From Planctomycetota bacterium (GTDB lineage Bacteria; Planctomycetota; JAJSAM01; JAJVHW01): DNA of 64,000 nucleotides. The DNA lies in NCBI GenBank assembly GCA_021776825.1, contig JAJFFG010000030.1:27640-91639 (forward strand), given 5' to 3'. Below, one piece after another: positions 30,901 to 39,141 of this stretch (within the stretch, counting starts at the first letter, position 1; every line of letters begins with the position of its first letter). The notes beneath the pieces were generated by a model, which ran no database searches, had not been told where the DNA came from, and saw only the letters and a program-made list of their open reading frames with translations. The translations under genes and the position numbers were made by a program.

Positions 30901-31658
30901 TCGCGCGGGTTGCGGGCCTGCTCCGGGGAGATGTACTGCGGAGTGCCCAACGTCGCGTCGAGCTGCGTGAGCGCGTCGTCGCTCTCGCCCTTCGCAAGTC
31001 CGTAGTCGGTCAGCCGCGGCTCACCCGCGAGCGTGAGCAGGATGTTCCCGGGCTTGATGTCGCGGTGCACGACGCCGTGCTCGTGCGCGTGACAGAGCGC
31101 CTCGGCGATGGCGAGCGTGATCGCGATGGCCGCGTCCGGGAGCAACGGGCCGTCGCGCTTGATGCGCTCGTGGAGCGTCTTGCCCTCGGCCAGTTCCATG
31201 ACGAACCAGACGAGCCCGTCGGCCTGACCGGCGTCGAGGCCGCGCACGATGTTGGGGTGATCGAGCTGACCGACGAGTTTCGCCTCGCGCTGGAGGCGCT
31301 CGACCTGACGCGGATCGTCGGTGAGATCGCGCCGCAGGATCTTGATCGCGACGCGGCGCTTCATGCCCTTCTGATGAGCGCGGTAGACCGAGCCCATCGC
31401 GCCGGAGCCGATGCGGGCCTCGAGCGTGTAGCCCGGGATCGGCTCACGACCGGAACGCAGGCCGGCGGAACGCGCCACCAACGCGGCGTCTCCCTCACGA
31501 ATCGCTCCGCGCTTCACCAGGACGTTGCGCAGCGACTCCGCGACGCCCATCTCCGCCATGCGATCCTGGACCTCGAGGCTCTCGCGAACGTCCTCGTCCG
31601 TCAGGAAGCCCGCCTTCACGGCGTGCTCGGCGAACAGGAGATCGTCGTTCGAAGGCAT
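27978..31658 (-). CDS. membrane Ser/Thr protein kinase with very large extracytoplasmic region
   Basis: A 1226-residue protein. An N-terminal helical domain (about residues 7-65) resembles pilus-ATPase/DUF4388-associated N domains. The Pkn-type kinase spans 77-340: glycine loop 'IGSGAMGSVY', Lys106 in 'VAIKIL', catalytic 'VHRDIKPGNILL' (198-209) and metal motif DYG at 218-220 in place of DFG. A membrane helix at about 361-386 is followed by about 840 residues outside, with helical repeats and a C-terminal concanavalin-like domain ('YRVRFLKDEARAFLYVDG'). ATG 31658 is supported by TATCAT 8 nt before it. It is upstream of the FHA protein and divergent from an anti-sigma-like gene. Confidence 0.88.
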   Translation of the reverse strand: MPSNDDLLFAEHAVKAGFLTDEDVRESLEVQDRMAEMGVAESLRNVLVKRGAIREGDAALVARSAGLRSGREPIPGYTLEARIGSGAMGSVYRAHQKGMKRRVAIKILRRDLTDDPRQVERLQREAKLVGQLDHPNIVRGLDAGQADGLVWFVMELAEGKTLHERIKRDGPLLPDAAIAITLAIAEALCHAHEHGVVHRDIKPGNILLTLAGEPRLTDYGLAKGESDDALTQLDATLGTPQYISPEQARNPRDADIRSDLYSLGATLYAMLAGRPPFQAESLAATLTKVLYERPMPLSEAAPGTPAEVAYVVERMMAKDRRHRYADPSELVRDLRRLQAGKLHVPAGFRGDIDEFEAARRRKRVVGGVLAVAIVGAGVAIGVLGWQQRSQRLERQQSADTELATLLLRPGAPEHWDGGTVQSMIRGLEAHVQRYRGTPAADRAFRELDRWQRQESAIDRVQQLSLVASGDTDPDWPDLIDDLLAEKTRLDAAADSSVALRRLERVLTEVRRSRIERADAQFEGVDAEVASMSLEDAARRYAGLARTIRERFYDMEPAPAAERAEALAAEFRTARTLLDAKFAQHRQRIAGRTLTDEDLQSIDTQLFNDVLAGARDKELVDLLERLPPAGTRGGLLEYQHQLERDALVQASERRWRDVKDEALGLEGQRRYVEAAALLSEFAGLALVAERGSAETERTRILARREIEIGEMLETTAHAARNFLHHVGRRDYAEAAVELDEVEAFTALWTDPDSPAAQFVSGARHLLKLIEERAWDAFRRRLRSGDPLTEGLGDGTGIRYRDVRGIVLRDERLEFTHGNGHVWQGSLRVIDRADLLRYSNLPGDDPAGALVGATLELAERPASSDPRKTLGSLTALGPLLARARTDPELGPVVDLLSGRRQELLLSAQAELDEAEERARKMHAEARRALEDGRYLIASRQFQRLLELKRIRRTDYVQRRGDEIEGELDQALSGKETSRYAAHLSGARLVKHGSGRAELVVDFENPEIHRSLTLQEGRTRIATTTRLVADQPAAGAAEDFPLSDDHFLEWLTWDGVPENHPRHAPVSLAHPFKPKKAIEVSFLYRSDAPFFLLVAIGQTKVGILSAGDVREGGRGVHIWKSDSLANPDAEFGDKYRSSYLHDHPEVLRRDGDTKHFQFRPGRTYRVRFLKDEARAFLYVDGRAVLDRKFDATPSGKRQAQVSIVSYTSGSVDDLRITGILDPDWLRSRE

Positions 31659-31666
31659 CTCGAACC

Positions 31667-31672
31667 ATGATA
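31667..31672 (-). promoter_or_regulatory. -10-like TATCAT, leaderless-type promoter
   Basis: TATCAT on the minus strand lies 8 nt before the kinase ATG. The divergent gene starts at 31686, so both promoters sit within about 30 bp of each other or overlap the other coding start. Confidence 0.5.
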
Positions 31673-31685
31673 CTCGCGGCACGAC

Positions 31686-32192
31686 ATGAGTGACGCCGCC
31701 GTGGACCGACTGCCCCCCGCCGCCCGCTTCTGTGCGCGCGCTCTCGCGGCCGGGATGGCGCCCGCCGATCTGGCCCGCGTCCTCCGCGCCGACGACACGA
31801 CGATCGCGAAACACCTCCGCGTGGGCCTGGCCGCCATCGGCGCGCCGCCGCCGCCACCCGGTGCCACCGAGACCGCTCTATTGGCCGCCGTCGAGCCCCT
31901 CGTCGCTGCGGCGCGCCGTCCGCCCGGGCGGACCCCGTCGACGACCTGTCTGTCCGACGACGTGTCCGCCGCTCTGGCTGCCGGCGCCCTCGACGGCCCC
32001 CTGCTCCTCGCCGAGGCCGAACACGTTGCGGACTGTCCTGCCTGTCTCGAACGGATCGCGAGTTTCACCGTGACCGAAGCGCCTGCGCCGGTGGCCATCG
32101 CGCCGCGACGAGGCCTCGACGTCGTCGTCACGATCGTCTGCGCGCTCGTTGTCGCCGTGCTGCTGGTCTGGTTCGCGCTCCGCTGGGGCTGA
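31686..32192 (+). CDS. anti-sigma-like zinc-finger protein with C-terminal membrane helix
   Basis: A 168-residue protein. The N terminus has a helix-turn-helix-like stretch ('ADLARVLRADDTTIAKHLRV', about residues 28-47). A ZAS-type motif H-x3-C-x2-C follows at His113, Cys117 and Cys120 ('HVADCPACLERI'), and one membrane helix ends the protein (about 145-165). There is no sigma factor next to it. Only 27 bp separate its start from that of the divergent Ser/Thr kinase, so shared control is likely. Confidence 0.7.
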   Translation: MSDAAVDRLPPAARFCARALAAGMAPADLARVLRADDTTIAKHLRVGLAAIGAPPPPPGATETALLAAVEPLVAAARRPPGRTPSTTCLSDDVSAALAAGALDGPLLLAEAEHVADCPACLERIASFTVTEAPAPVAIAPRRGLDVVVTIVCALVVAVLLVWFALRWG

Positions 32193-32550
32193 TTCGCCGA
32201 CGAAGCGAGACATCGTCCCTCGCCGGATTGATTCACCGCGGCGACACGGCGACCACGGCGGAACACGGCGACGTGCACGTCGCGATGGCCGCGATGGACT
32301 CCACGCCGTAGGGAGAGGTGGCGGGCTGTGCCGGAGCGATTCCGTTGGAGCCATGCGACCGGGTTCGCGGAGGCGCAGCGCGACAGCCGACCGGCGCGGC
32401 CCACGAACTGTTCCCCTGCTCCCCTGCTCCCGTGCTCCCGTGCTCCCGTGCTTCCGTGTGCCGCCGTGCCGCCGTGCCGCCGTGCCGCTGTGGTGGAACC
32501 CCACCGGCGAGGGACGAGCCGCGGATGTGGCTCTCGGCTCGACAAAGCCG
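32193..32550. other. 358-bp intergenic region with short tandem repeats
   Basis: No gene is visible. The main content is the 8-bp tandem array at 32417-32490. The rest is GC-rich with loose CGGCGACACGGCGACCACGG-type repetition near 32238-32275. The flanking genes converge here. Confidence 0.5.
32417..32490. repeat. 8-bp tandem array, two unit types
   Basis: Five units of TGCTCCCG (with single changes) are followed, after a 2-bp step, by four units of TGCCGCCG. Period 8 is not a codon multiple, which agrees with a non-coding location. Confidence 0.8.
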
Positions 32551-33174
32551 TCAGAGCACGTCGAGGACGGCGGCGACCTCATCGTCCGGGAGCAGGTCTC
32601 CGGCAGCATCGATGGCCGCGCGGATGCACGACGCTTCCGCCCCGCAGGCCAGAGCCCCGCGGACGTGGCCGCCGAGCTGATTGCGGAGCGCCAGCGCCGC
32701 GAGCATCACGACGGCGAGCGCCTCTCGCACGGCGGCGTCGAGACCGCCGCGTGCGAGCACCCGTCCGTACGCGTCTTCGAGGACCCAGTGCGGCAGTTCG
32801 GGGTCCAGGTCGAGCAGCCGTTCGATGACGCGCTCCGCGTGGCGTCCGTAGACGCGGTCGAAGAAGGCGCGTCCGCGCCGACGGAGCGTCGCGCGCAGGG
32901 TCGCGTCGTCCTCCGGCAGTCCGGGCTCCGGCTGCGCGGCATACGAGTCCCCAGCGCGATCCCGGGCGGCGCGCCACGCCGCAAGCGCATCCAGAGTGCG
33001 CGGGAACCCGGCAAACGGGGCCACGAGGAGCAACGCCTCACGGATCGCATCCCGTGGGCACGACGAGCGGAGCGCCGCATCCAGCGCGGCGTCCAGGCGG
33101 TCACGTCGACCGATCGCTGCCGCGGCAGCAATCGGGGCGAGGATCGACGCCAGGTCCGCCATGCTGTCGGACAT
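32551..33174 (-). CDS. carboxymuconolactone decarboxylase-like (AhpD-fold) protein
   Basis: A 207-residue helical protein with two repeats of the CMD/AhpD type. The first ends 'REALLLVAPFAGFPRTLDAL', the usual 'AY.G.P' helix; the second ends 'LRNQLGGHVRGALACGAEAS'. The redox CxxC-H of AhpD is not kept, as in the decarboxylase branch. The substrate is unknown. The ATG at 33174 is the first good start; the open frame further upstream overlaps the preceding TPR gene. It probably forms an operon with that gene, 34 nt away. Confidence 0.7.
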   Translation of the reverse strand: MSDSMADLASILAPIAAAAAIGRRDRLDAALDAALRSSCPRDAIREALLLVAPFAGFPRTLDALAAWRAARDRAGDSYAAQPEPGLPEDDATLRATLRRRGRAFFDRVYGRHAERVIERLLDLDPELPHWVLEDAYGRVLARGGLDAAVREALAVVMLAALALRNQLGGHVRGALACGAEASCIRAAIDAAGDLLPDDEVAAVLDVL

Positions 33175-33208
33175 CAGGTCGCGCGCGTCCGGGAGCGTTG
33201 CACGACTC

Positions 33209-33775
33209 TCAGGCGTCGTCGGCGTTGAGGATCTCGGCGAGGACGCGCTCCCAATCGACCGCCACGGCCTCGTCCGGCCGGATCGGTCCCATGCGATGGA
33301 AGCGTTCCCACTCCTCCGCATTCACGCAGTCACCCATCGTGTCGGGGCCGCCGATCCCCGTCAGACCGCTCAGGCCGTCGGGACCGCTCAAGCCCTCAAT
33401 GCCGCTCAGGCCTGGGCGAAGCGGCTCGCCGAGGGCAACGGCGGGGAGCGACGGAGGTGCATACCGCGCCGAGCCGTCGCTCATCGGAACGGCGGGCAGT
33501 CGCGGACGCATGGCCAGGAAGCGGGCAGGAGCGATCTGACGCGCCAGGAGCAGTTCGCGCTGTGCGCGCTGGAAGTCCCGCTCGCGCAGATAGACGCACG
33601 CGAGGCCGAAATGAGCCCGAAACGAGAACGGAACCAGGCGCGCGCAACGCTGAAATCGCGCTTTGGCGGCGGTCAGTCGACCGGACGCGAGGTCGCGCTC
33701 GGCGAGCGCCACCAGCACCGGCAGCACAGTGAGCCGCCGGATTGTTGTGGTCAGCCAGGCCAGGATTCCCTGCAT
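33209..33775 (-). CDS. TPR-like protein with a short collagen-like tract
   Basis: A 188-residue protein. A membrane-proximal N-terminal helix is followed by two TPR-like helix pairs ('RLTAAKARFQRCARLVPFSF', 'RDFQRAQRELLLARQIAP'). Residues about 120-143 are eight consecutive Gly-X-Y triplets (GLS, GIE, GLS, GPD, GLS, GLT, GIG, GPD). The C terminus is acidic, with 'WERFHRMGPIRPDEAVAVDW'. Collagen-like tracts in bacteria form triple helices or flexible rods. Function is not known. GAGG lies shortly before the ATG. Confidence 0.65.
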   Translation of the reverse strand: MQGILAWLTTTIRRLTVLPVLVALAERDLASGRLTAAKARFQRCARLVPFSFRAHFGLACVYLRERDFQRAQRELLLARQIAPARFLAMRPRLPAVPMSDGSARYAPPSLPAVALGEPLRPGLSGIEGLSGPDGLSGLTGIGGPDTMGDCVNAEEWERFHRMGPIRPDEAVAVDWERVLAEILNADDA

Positions 33776-33991
33776 ACGAGCCTCGATCGGAGAGCCACAG
33801 CGTAGCGGACAACCTCAAGATCACGCAGAACCACGACCGATGAGACCGAGTCAGGACCTTCGGCAGTTCCGAGGGCTCCCGACGACGGAGTCCGGTGCGC
33901 GTGCACCGGCAGGAGGACCGAACGGCGTGACCCGCTGCTGTCACCCGCTGATTGCCCGCGCACGAGCCGCCCCTCGCTCTGGGGGTGCGGT

Positions 33992-36900
33992 ATGACGTCG
34001 CTCCGCGGCAACCTCAACTCCGTCGACCTGGCGAACATCTTCCAGATGCTCTCGATGAACCAGCGTGAGGGCACGCTGTACATCTACGGAGACGACGGTC
34101 GCAAGGCGATCTACTTCGGCCACGACGGCGTCTCGATGCTGGCACGCGGCAAGAGCCGCCAAGACGCGCTCGGGCGCATCCTGCTGCGGCACGACTGGGT
34201 CTCCGAGGAGCAGTTGCAGGACGCGTTGAAGCGCCAGGAAGAGGGCAGCGGCCGCATGCTCGGCCAGGTGCTCGTCGAGCAGGGCGTTGTCACGCGGCAG
34301 CAGATCGAGGACTCCCTCCGCATCCAGATCGAGGAGGAGGTCTACAACCTCTTCATCGCCGAGGGCGCGCAGTTCGAGTTCGAAGAGGGCGAGCCGGCGG
34401 AGGAGTTCCGCGAGCTGGCGGGCGCCAAGCGCGTCACCTTCAACGTGAACAGCCTCATCATGGAGGCGGCGCAGCGCATCGACGAGTGGGAGTGGATCCG
34501 CACGATCGTGCCCACGGGAGACGAGATCTTCCGCTACACGGGCAAGAACGCGGATCTCGAGGACCCGATCTTCCAGAGCGCCGCCGCCGGCAAGGTGCTC
34601 GGCGCCGTGGACGGCCGCCTCTGCGTGAACGAGATCGTCGAGGCCTCGTTCGCGAACCGCTTCGACGTCTGCAAGATCCTCGCACTCCTGATCGAGTCCG
34701 AAGCGATGGCCGAGGTCGCGGTGCCGGAGCTGCGGCGCGAGGCCGAGAAGTCCGTGGCCGCGGGCGACACCGAGAGCGCGGTCAAGTACCTGTCGCGTCT
34801 CGTCGCCGTCAAGGGCGACACGCCCGAGATGCACCAGCAGCTCGCGGAGGCGCTCGAGAGCGAGCGCGAGCTCGAGCGCGCATCGTTCCACTACCGGGTG
34901 TTCGCGGAGATCCAGGCCGATGCCGGCACCGTGAAGCCGGCGTTCGAGACGTATCGCCGCATCGTGGAGCTGCTGCCCACCGACCTCGCCGCGGCCGATC
35001 GCATGATCGAGATCTTCTCGATCAACCCGGACGGGCTCGAGGAGTACGCCCGTGAGGTGATCGAGCGCGGCAAGGAGCTCGCCGAGATCTACGTCGAGCT
35101 GCGTCGCAGCAGCCGCGCGATCCAGGTCCTGCACCGCGTCGTCTCGCTCGGTCCGGACGACCCGGATCTGCGCTCGCGCCTGATCGACGTTTACCTCGCG
35201 ACCGGCATGACCGGCGAGGCCGTGGCCGAGTACGAGGCGCTCGCCGAGACCGCCCTGGCGGTGCGCGACTTCGCCGGCGCCGAGGTCATCTACCGCAAGA
35301 TGCTCAGCATCGATCGCACGCGCGACGACGTCCTGGCGCGACTCAATCAGCTCATCTCGCGGAAGACCCAGCGTCGCCGCAGCGTCCGCAACTCGCTGGT
35401 CGCGTGTGCCGCGGTCGCGTTGATCGGCGTCGGTGCCTGGTACGCGATGCAGTTCTGGATCTCGTTCAGGGCCCAGACCGAGCGCAACGACGCCTCCGCG
35501 CAGTCGCTGCTCTCCGACACGCAGACGCGCCATGCCGTCGCCGACCAGGCTCTGGGCGCCGCGAACTCCGCGCTCGCGAGCAAGCTCGGCGAGGTCGACC
35601 AGCTGATCGAGGCGTACGAGAACCACGCGGACGGACGCGCCGAGGTGAAGCGCCTCGTCAACGATGCGATCCAGGCCTACATGGCCATCGTGGAACAGCA
35701 CCCCGGCACGCCGGGCGCCGCCCAGGCGCTCGAGACCACCGAGAGTCTGAACGAGGGACTGGCGCACCTCGGCAAGACCGAGGGGGACGCCCTGCTCATC
35801 ATGGCGAAGCGCGCTCAGACGCTCTACGCCGAGGGCGAGGGCCTGGTCAATGCCGCCGCCCCGACCCGCCAGCAGTGGGAGAAGTTCGGCGCCGCCGTGC
35901 GTCTCGCAGCGCACTGCACGGAGTGGCTCGCCTCGCCGGAGGGCCAAGACTGTCAGGGCTACGAGTCGAGCCTCCGAGAGAGCATCGAGTCGTTCGACTC
36001 GACGTCAATCCAGGTGCGCGAGCTGGTCGCGTCCGGTGACGCGAAGACCGCGTTCGATCGCGCGATGGATTTCATGTGCTCGTTCCCGCCGCCGGACCTG
36101 GCCGCGGAGTTCGCCGTGCCGATCGTCATTCGGTCGGAGCCGACCGGTGCTCGCATCGTGGTCGACGGAGTCGATACGGGCCTCTACGCCGACGCGCCGG
36201 TGTTCATCTCGCTGCGAGCAGGCGCGCGGATCGATCTCGAGCTCGACGGCTTCGAGCGCACGGGTGTGACGATCGAGCCGAACGACGAGTACGACCCCAA
36301 GGTTCTGCGCGACTCAGTTCGGCGTGCGCACGTCGTTCCCATGCAAAAGGCGCTCGCATTCCGCTCCGCCCCGCTCGGCGCTCGCATCGAGGCGCCGGCG
36401 CTGCTCCATGACAGCACGGCGATCGTGCCGACGCGCGCCACTCGGACCGAGATCATCGACGTCTCGAGCGGCGCCCTCACGGCGCCGCTGCCCACCCGGA
36501 ACCCGAACGGCGTGGTGACCGCGCCGATCCTGCACGGTCGCATCGTCGCCCTGGCCGCCATCGACAACCTGGTCTACTTCTACGACCTTCCGGATCGCCG
36601 GTATCTCGGCAAGTACGAGGCGTCGGGAGAGTTGCGTGCCGACCCGATCCTCGACGGCGGGCGACTGATCCTCGCCGATGGCGACGGGCACGTCACGGCG
36701 GTCGACATGGCCACGCGTCGTGAGCTGTGGCGCTACCCCGCCCGCGGCCGCCCGCGACTGTCGCGCGGCTTCGAAGCGAGCCCGACGCTGGTCAACGGCG
36801 AACTGTACGCCCCCACCACGGACGGCTCGATCCACGTCATCGACTCCGCAAACGGCCAACTCCTCCGCGAGCTGCGCGTCCGCTCCGGCGACGAACCCGT

Positions 36901-37372
36901 CTCGCTCCGCAGCCGAGTGGCCATCGACGGCGACAGCCTCTACGCGGCATCTCGCAATGGACGGGTGTTCCGCATCAATCGCCACAGCGGCAAGCTCGAC
37001 TGGGCGGTGCCCGCGGGCATCGAGCCGGTCGCCGGACCGCTCGTGAGCGACGGCGTCCTCTACGTCGTCGGCCGCAAGGGACGCGTGCAGGGCATCGGAC
37101 TCGCCGACGGAGCCGCCACCACGGCGTACGACCTCGACAAGCGCATCACGGCCGAGCCGACGCTTGCCGACGGAGCGCTCCTCATCGGCGACGCGTCGGG
37201 TCGTCTCACGGCGCTGGACGTCACGGGCCACGGGCTCGAGCGTCGCTGGCAGTTCACCGTTCCGGCCGGCCCGGACGGTGACCCTGTCGCGATCACGTCC
37301 CGTCCGGTGGTGCAGGGCACGTTGATCCTGTTCGGCGCCGCCGACAAGTGCCTCCGCGGCGTCGTCCGATAG
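33992..37372 (+). CDS. DUF4388-TPR-PEGA-propeller membrane protein
   Basis: A 1126-residue protein. Residues 1 to about 150 are a DUF4388 (PATAN-like) domain ('VDLANIFQMLSMNQREGTLY'), found with two-component and Mgl-type signalling proteins. TPR-like helices run to about 460. A membrane helix at about 467-490 ('VACAAVALIGVGAWYAM') leads to an outside region with a coiled coil, a PEGA domain (about 708-770, 'SEPTGARIVVDGVDTG') and a C-terminal PQQ/WD-like beta-propeller (about 820-1126) with 'LDGGRLILADGDGHVTAVD' blades. It heads the MglA/roadblock cluster and could couple the cell-polarity GTPase to an outside signal. Confidence 0.85.
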   Translation: MTSLRGNLNSVDLANIFQMLSMNQREGTLYIYGDDGRKAIYFGHDGVSMLARGKSRQDALGRILLRHDWVSEEQLQDALKRQEEGSGRMLGQVLVEQGVVTRQQIEDSLRIQIEEEVYNLFIAEGAQFEFEEGEPAEEFRELAGAKRVTFNVNSLIMEAAQRIDEWEWIRTIVPTGDEIFRYTGKNADLEDPIFQSAAAGKVLGAVDGRLCVNEIVEASFANRFDVCKILALLIESEAMAEVAVPELRREAEKSVAAGDTESAVKYLSRLVAVKGDTPEMHQQLAEALESERELERASFHYRVFAEIQADAGTVKPAFETYRRIVELLPTDLAAADRMIEIFSINPDGLEEYAREVIERGKELAEIYVELRRSSRAIQVLHRVVSLGPDDPDLRSRLIDVYLATGMTGEAVAEYEALAETALAVRDFAGAEVIYRKMLSIDRTRDDVLARLNQLISRKTQRRRSVRNSLVACAAVALIGVGAWYAMQFWISFRAQTERNDASAQSLLSDTQTRHAVADQALGAANSALASKLGEVDQLIEAYENHADGRAEVKRLVNDAIQAYMAIVEQHPGTPGAAQALETTESLNEGLAHLGKTEGDALLIMAKRAQTLYAEGEGLVNAAAPTRQQWEKFGAAVRLAAHCTEWLASPEGQDCQGYESSLRESIESFDSTSIQVRELVASGDAKTAFDRAMDFMCSFPPPDLAAEFAVPIVIRSEPTGARIVVDGVDTGLYADAPVFISLRAGARIDLELDGFERTGVTIEPNDEYDPKVLRDSVRRAHVVPMQKALAFRSAPLGARIEAPALLHDSTAIVPTRATRTEIIDVSSGALTAPLPTRNPNGVVTAPILHGRIVALAAIDNLVYFYDLPDRRYLGKYEASGELRADPILDGGRLILADGDGHVTAVDMATRRELWRYPARGRPRLSRGFEASPTLVNGELYAPTTDGSIHVIDSANGQLLRELRVRSGDEPVSLRSRVAIDGDSLYAASRNGRVFRINRHSGKLDWAVPAGIEPVAGPLVSDGVLYVVGRKGRVQGIGLADGAATTAYDLDKRITAEPTLADGALLIGDASGRLTALDVTGHGLERRWQFTVPAGPDGDPVAITSRPVVQGTLILFGAADKCLRGVVR

Positions 37373-37381
37373 CGGTCGCCC

Positions 37382-37403
37382 GACCGGGGGCTCTCCCCCC
37401 GTC
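37382..37403 (+). terminator. GC hairpin after the DUF4388 gene
   Basis: GACCGGGGG pairs with CCCCCCGTC across a 4-nt loop, with one mismatch, 10 nt after the stop codon. There is no T-run. Confidence 0.3.
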
Positions 37404-37607
37404 ACGACGGTTGCCGACGGCGACCTGCGGCGACCTGCGGCGGCAGCGTGAGACAGGCGCCGACACGCGCGGCTCGCGAGCCTCCGCAGAGCGTGCGCGT
37501 CGCCCGGAACGAACATGGATTGGTGAATTCCATGAACGGACGCTCATCGGTTCTCAAGCCGAGAAAGCCCGTTTCCCGATAGAGCCCCGTCGGGACACGG
37601 GGTCCCG

Positions 37608-38777
37608 GTGGAGCACACTCCCTTGAACCTCTTCGAGCGTCTGAAGCGATCGCGACAGCTCGCACGCCTGCGTCGACAGGTGAAGCGTGCTCCGTCGCCT
37701 GCGTCGTACGGCACGCTTGCCGAGCGCTACATCGCTCAGGGGGAGCTGGAGACCGCTCTCGTGGTCGCCGAAGCGGGACTCGAACTCTTCCCCAACTCGG
37801 AGCGCCTGGCGCACGTCAGGATCTTCGCGAAGAAGAAGAACCTCTCGGGACAGATCCGCAAGCTGAAGCAGGACCTGCTCCGGCGTCCCAGCCCGCTGGC
37901 GTTCACGCAGCTCGCGCAGATCTACCGCGAGCTCGGCAACGTCGACGACGCCCTCGAGATCGCTTCGGAGTGCGCCGAGCGCTTCCCGCTCAACGAGAAC
38001 CCGTACCTCATCCAGGGCGAGATCCGGCTCGAGCGCTTCTTGCGCGACCAGATCGCCAAGGACGCGATGCTCGCCGACACCGCGCTACGCAAGGTCGTGC
38101 GCCTCAACGGCCACAACCTGAAGGCACACCTACTGCTCGCCGAGACGAACTACCTCGTCGGGTCGATGGGCGAGTGCCGCAAGCACCTGCGCGCCGTCCT
38201 CCAGATCATGCCGACCGCGCAGGAGGTCCAGGAGTTCCTCCGGGCCTTCGATCTGGCCAACGCGATGCCCTCTGAAGAGGTCGAGTTCGAGGAGCTCGCG
38301 AAGTTCATCGAGGAGGCGGGCGCCTTCGCCAACCCGCCCGAGGCCTTCCCGAGTCTCCACCCCCACACGCGACGCGCCCGTGAGGCCCCGCGCGCCGAGT
38401 TGGACGTGGAGTCGCTGAAGGAGCAGATCGTTCAGCTCGGGGAGCAGATCGGCGTCCGCAACTCGCTGGTCCTCGACCGCGAGGGCGAGATCCTCGCCGA
38501 CTTCTCGCGCCCCGACAGTCTCTCGCGCCGTCAGTTCGCCGAGCTGGTGAACGATGTGCGCGATACCGCCGACGACGCCAGTCGACGGATGGACACGGGC
38601 GCGCTGGTTCGCGCCGAGATCGAAGGCCCCACGGGCAACGTCACCGTCGTCCGCGTGCGCAACCTCACCATCGCCATTCTCTACTCGGATCCGCTCCGCA
38701 CAGAGCGGGTCTGGGAGATGCTCCAGGACTTCATCGCCCGCAACCTCACGACATCACGGGAGGCGGCCCATGCGTAA
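37608..38777 (+). CDS. TPR protein with C-terminal roadblock/LC7 domain
   Basis: A 389-residue protein. TPR-like helices run to about residue 240 ('GELETALVVAEAGLELFPNS', 'LAQIYRELGNVDDALEIASE'). A linker follows, then a roadblock/LC7 domain at about 265-385 ('GVRNSLVLDREGEILADFSR', 'NVTVVRVRNLTIAILYSDP'). Roadblock proteins bind small GTPases; MglB, the GAP for MglA, has this fold. The stop overlaps the next roadblock gene by 8 bp. The GTG start at 37608 is in a poor context; a TTG 15 nt later (encoding L-N-L-F) is an alternative. Confidence 0.85.
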   Translation: MEHTPLNLFERLKRSRQLARLRRQVKRAPSPASYGTLAERYIAQGELETALVVAEAGLELFPNSERLAHVRIFAKKKNLSGQIRKLKQDLLRRPSPLAFTQLAQIYRELGNVDDALEIASECAERFPLNENPYLIQGEIRLERFLRDQIAKDAMLADTALRKVVRLNGHNLKAHLLLAETNYLVGSMGECRKHLRAVLQIMPTAQEVQEFLRAFDLANAMPSEEVEFEELAKFIEEAGAFANPPEAFPSLHPHTRRAREAPRAELDVESLKEQIVQLGEQIGVRNSLVLDREGEILADFSRPDSLSRRQFAELVNDVRDTADDASRRMDTGALVRAEIEGPTGNVTVVRVRNLTIAILYSDPLRTERVWEMLQDFIARNLTTSREAAHA

Positions 38778-39123
38778 GATCCTGAAGGAGCTGAACGATG
38801 TCGTCGGCGTCAAGGGAAGCCTTGTCGTCACCAAGGATGGAATGGTCATCGCGAGCCATCTCTCTCGACAGCTCCAGGAGGAGCTCGTCGCGGCGATGGC
38901 CGCCAACGTGATCCGGCGGACGCGGCGCTCGCTCGAGCGCCACGGCTTGCGTCACTTCGCCCGGTTCACGCTTGTAGCGAGCCACGGAAAGATGGTCTTC
39001 ACCGACACCGGACCGGCCTTCCTGGTCGTCGTGATGGACCGGAACGTCGAACTCGGGCCTGTCGACATCGAGATCGAGTCCGCCGGTATGCGGATCAGGA
39101 ACCAAGGGGAGATCCGCATCTAG
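38770..39123 (+). CDS. roadblock/LC7-domain protein (MglB-like)
   Basis: A 117-residue single-domain roadblock protein. The fold is marked by 'LKELNDVVGVKGSLVVTKDG' and 'HFARFTLVASHGKMVFTDTG'. Free-standing roadblock proteins next to MglA act as GTPase-activating or exchange partners. The ATG overlaps the end of the upstream gene, with GGGAGG 7 nt before it, so translation is coupled. The MglA gene starts 18 nt after its stop. Confidence 0.87.
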   Translation: MRKILKELNDVVGVKGSLVVTKDGMVIASHLSRQLQEELVAAMAANVIRRTRRSLERHGLRHFARFTLVASHGKMVFTDTGPAFLVVVMDRNVELGPVDIEIESAGMRIRNQGEIRI

Positions 39124-39141
39124 CGGATCGGAGGCAGCACT

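Noticed and set aside
33941..35947. A 668-codon minus-strand open frame
   Set aside because: It is antisense to the DUF4388 gene, with low-complexity Arg/Leu/Val/Ala composition and no recognisable fold.
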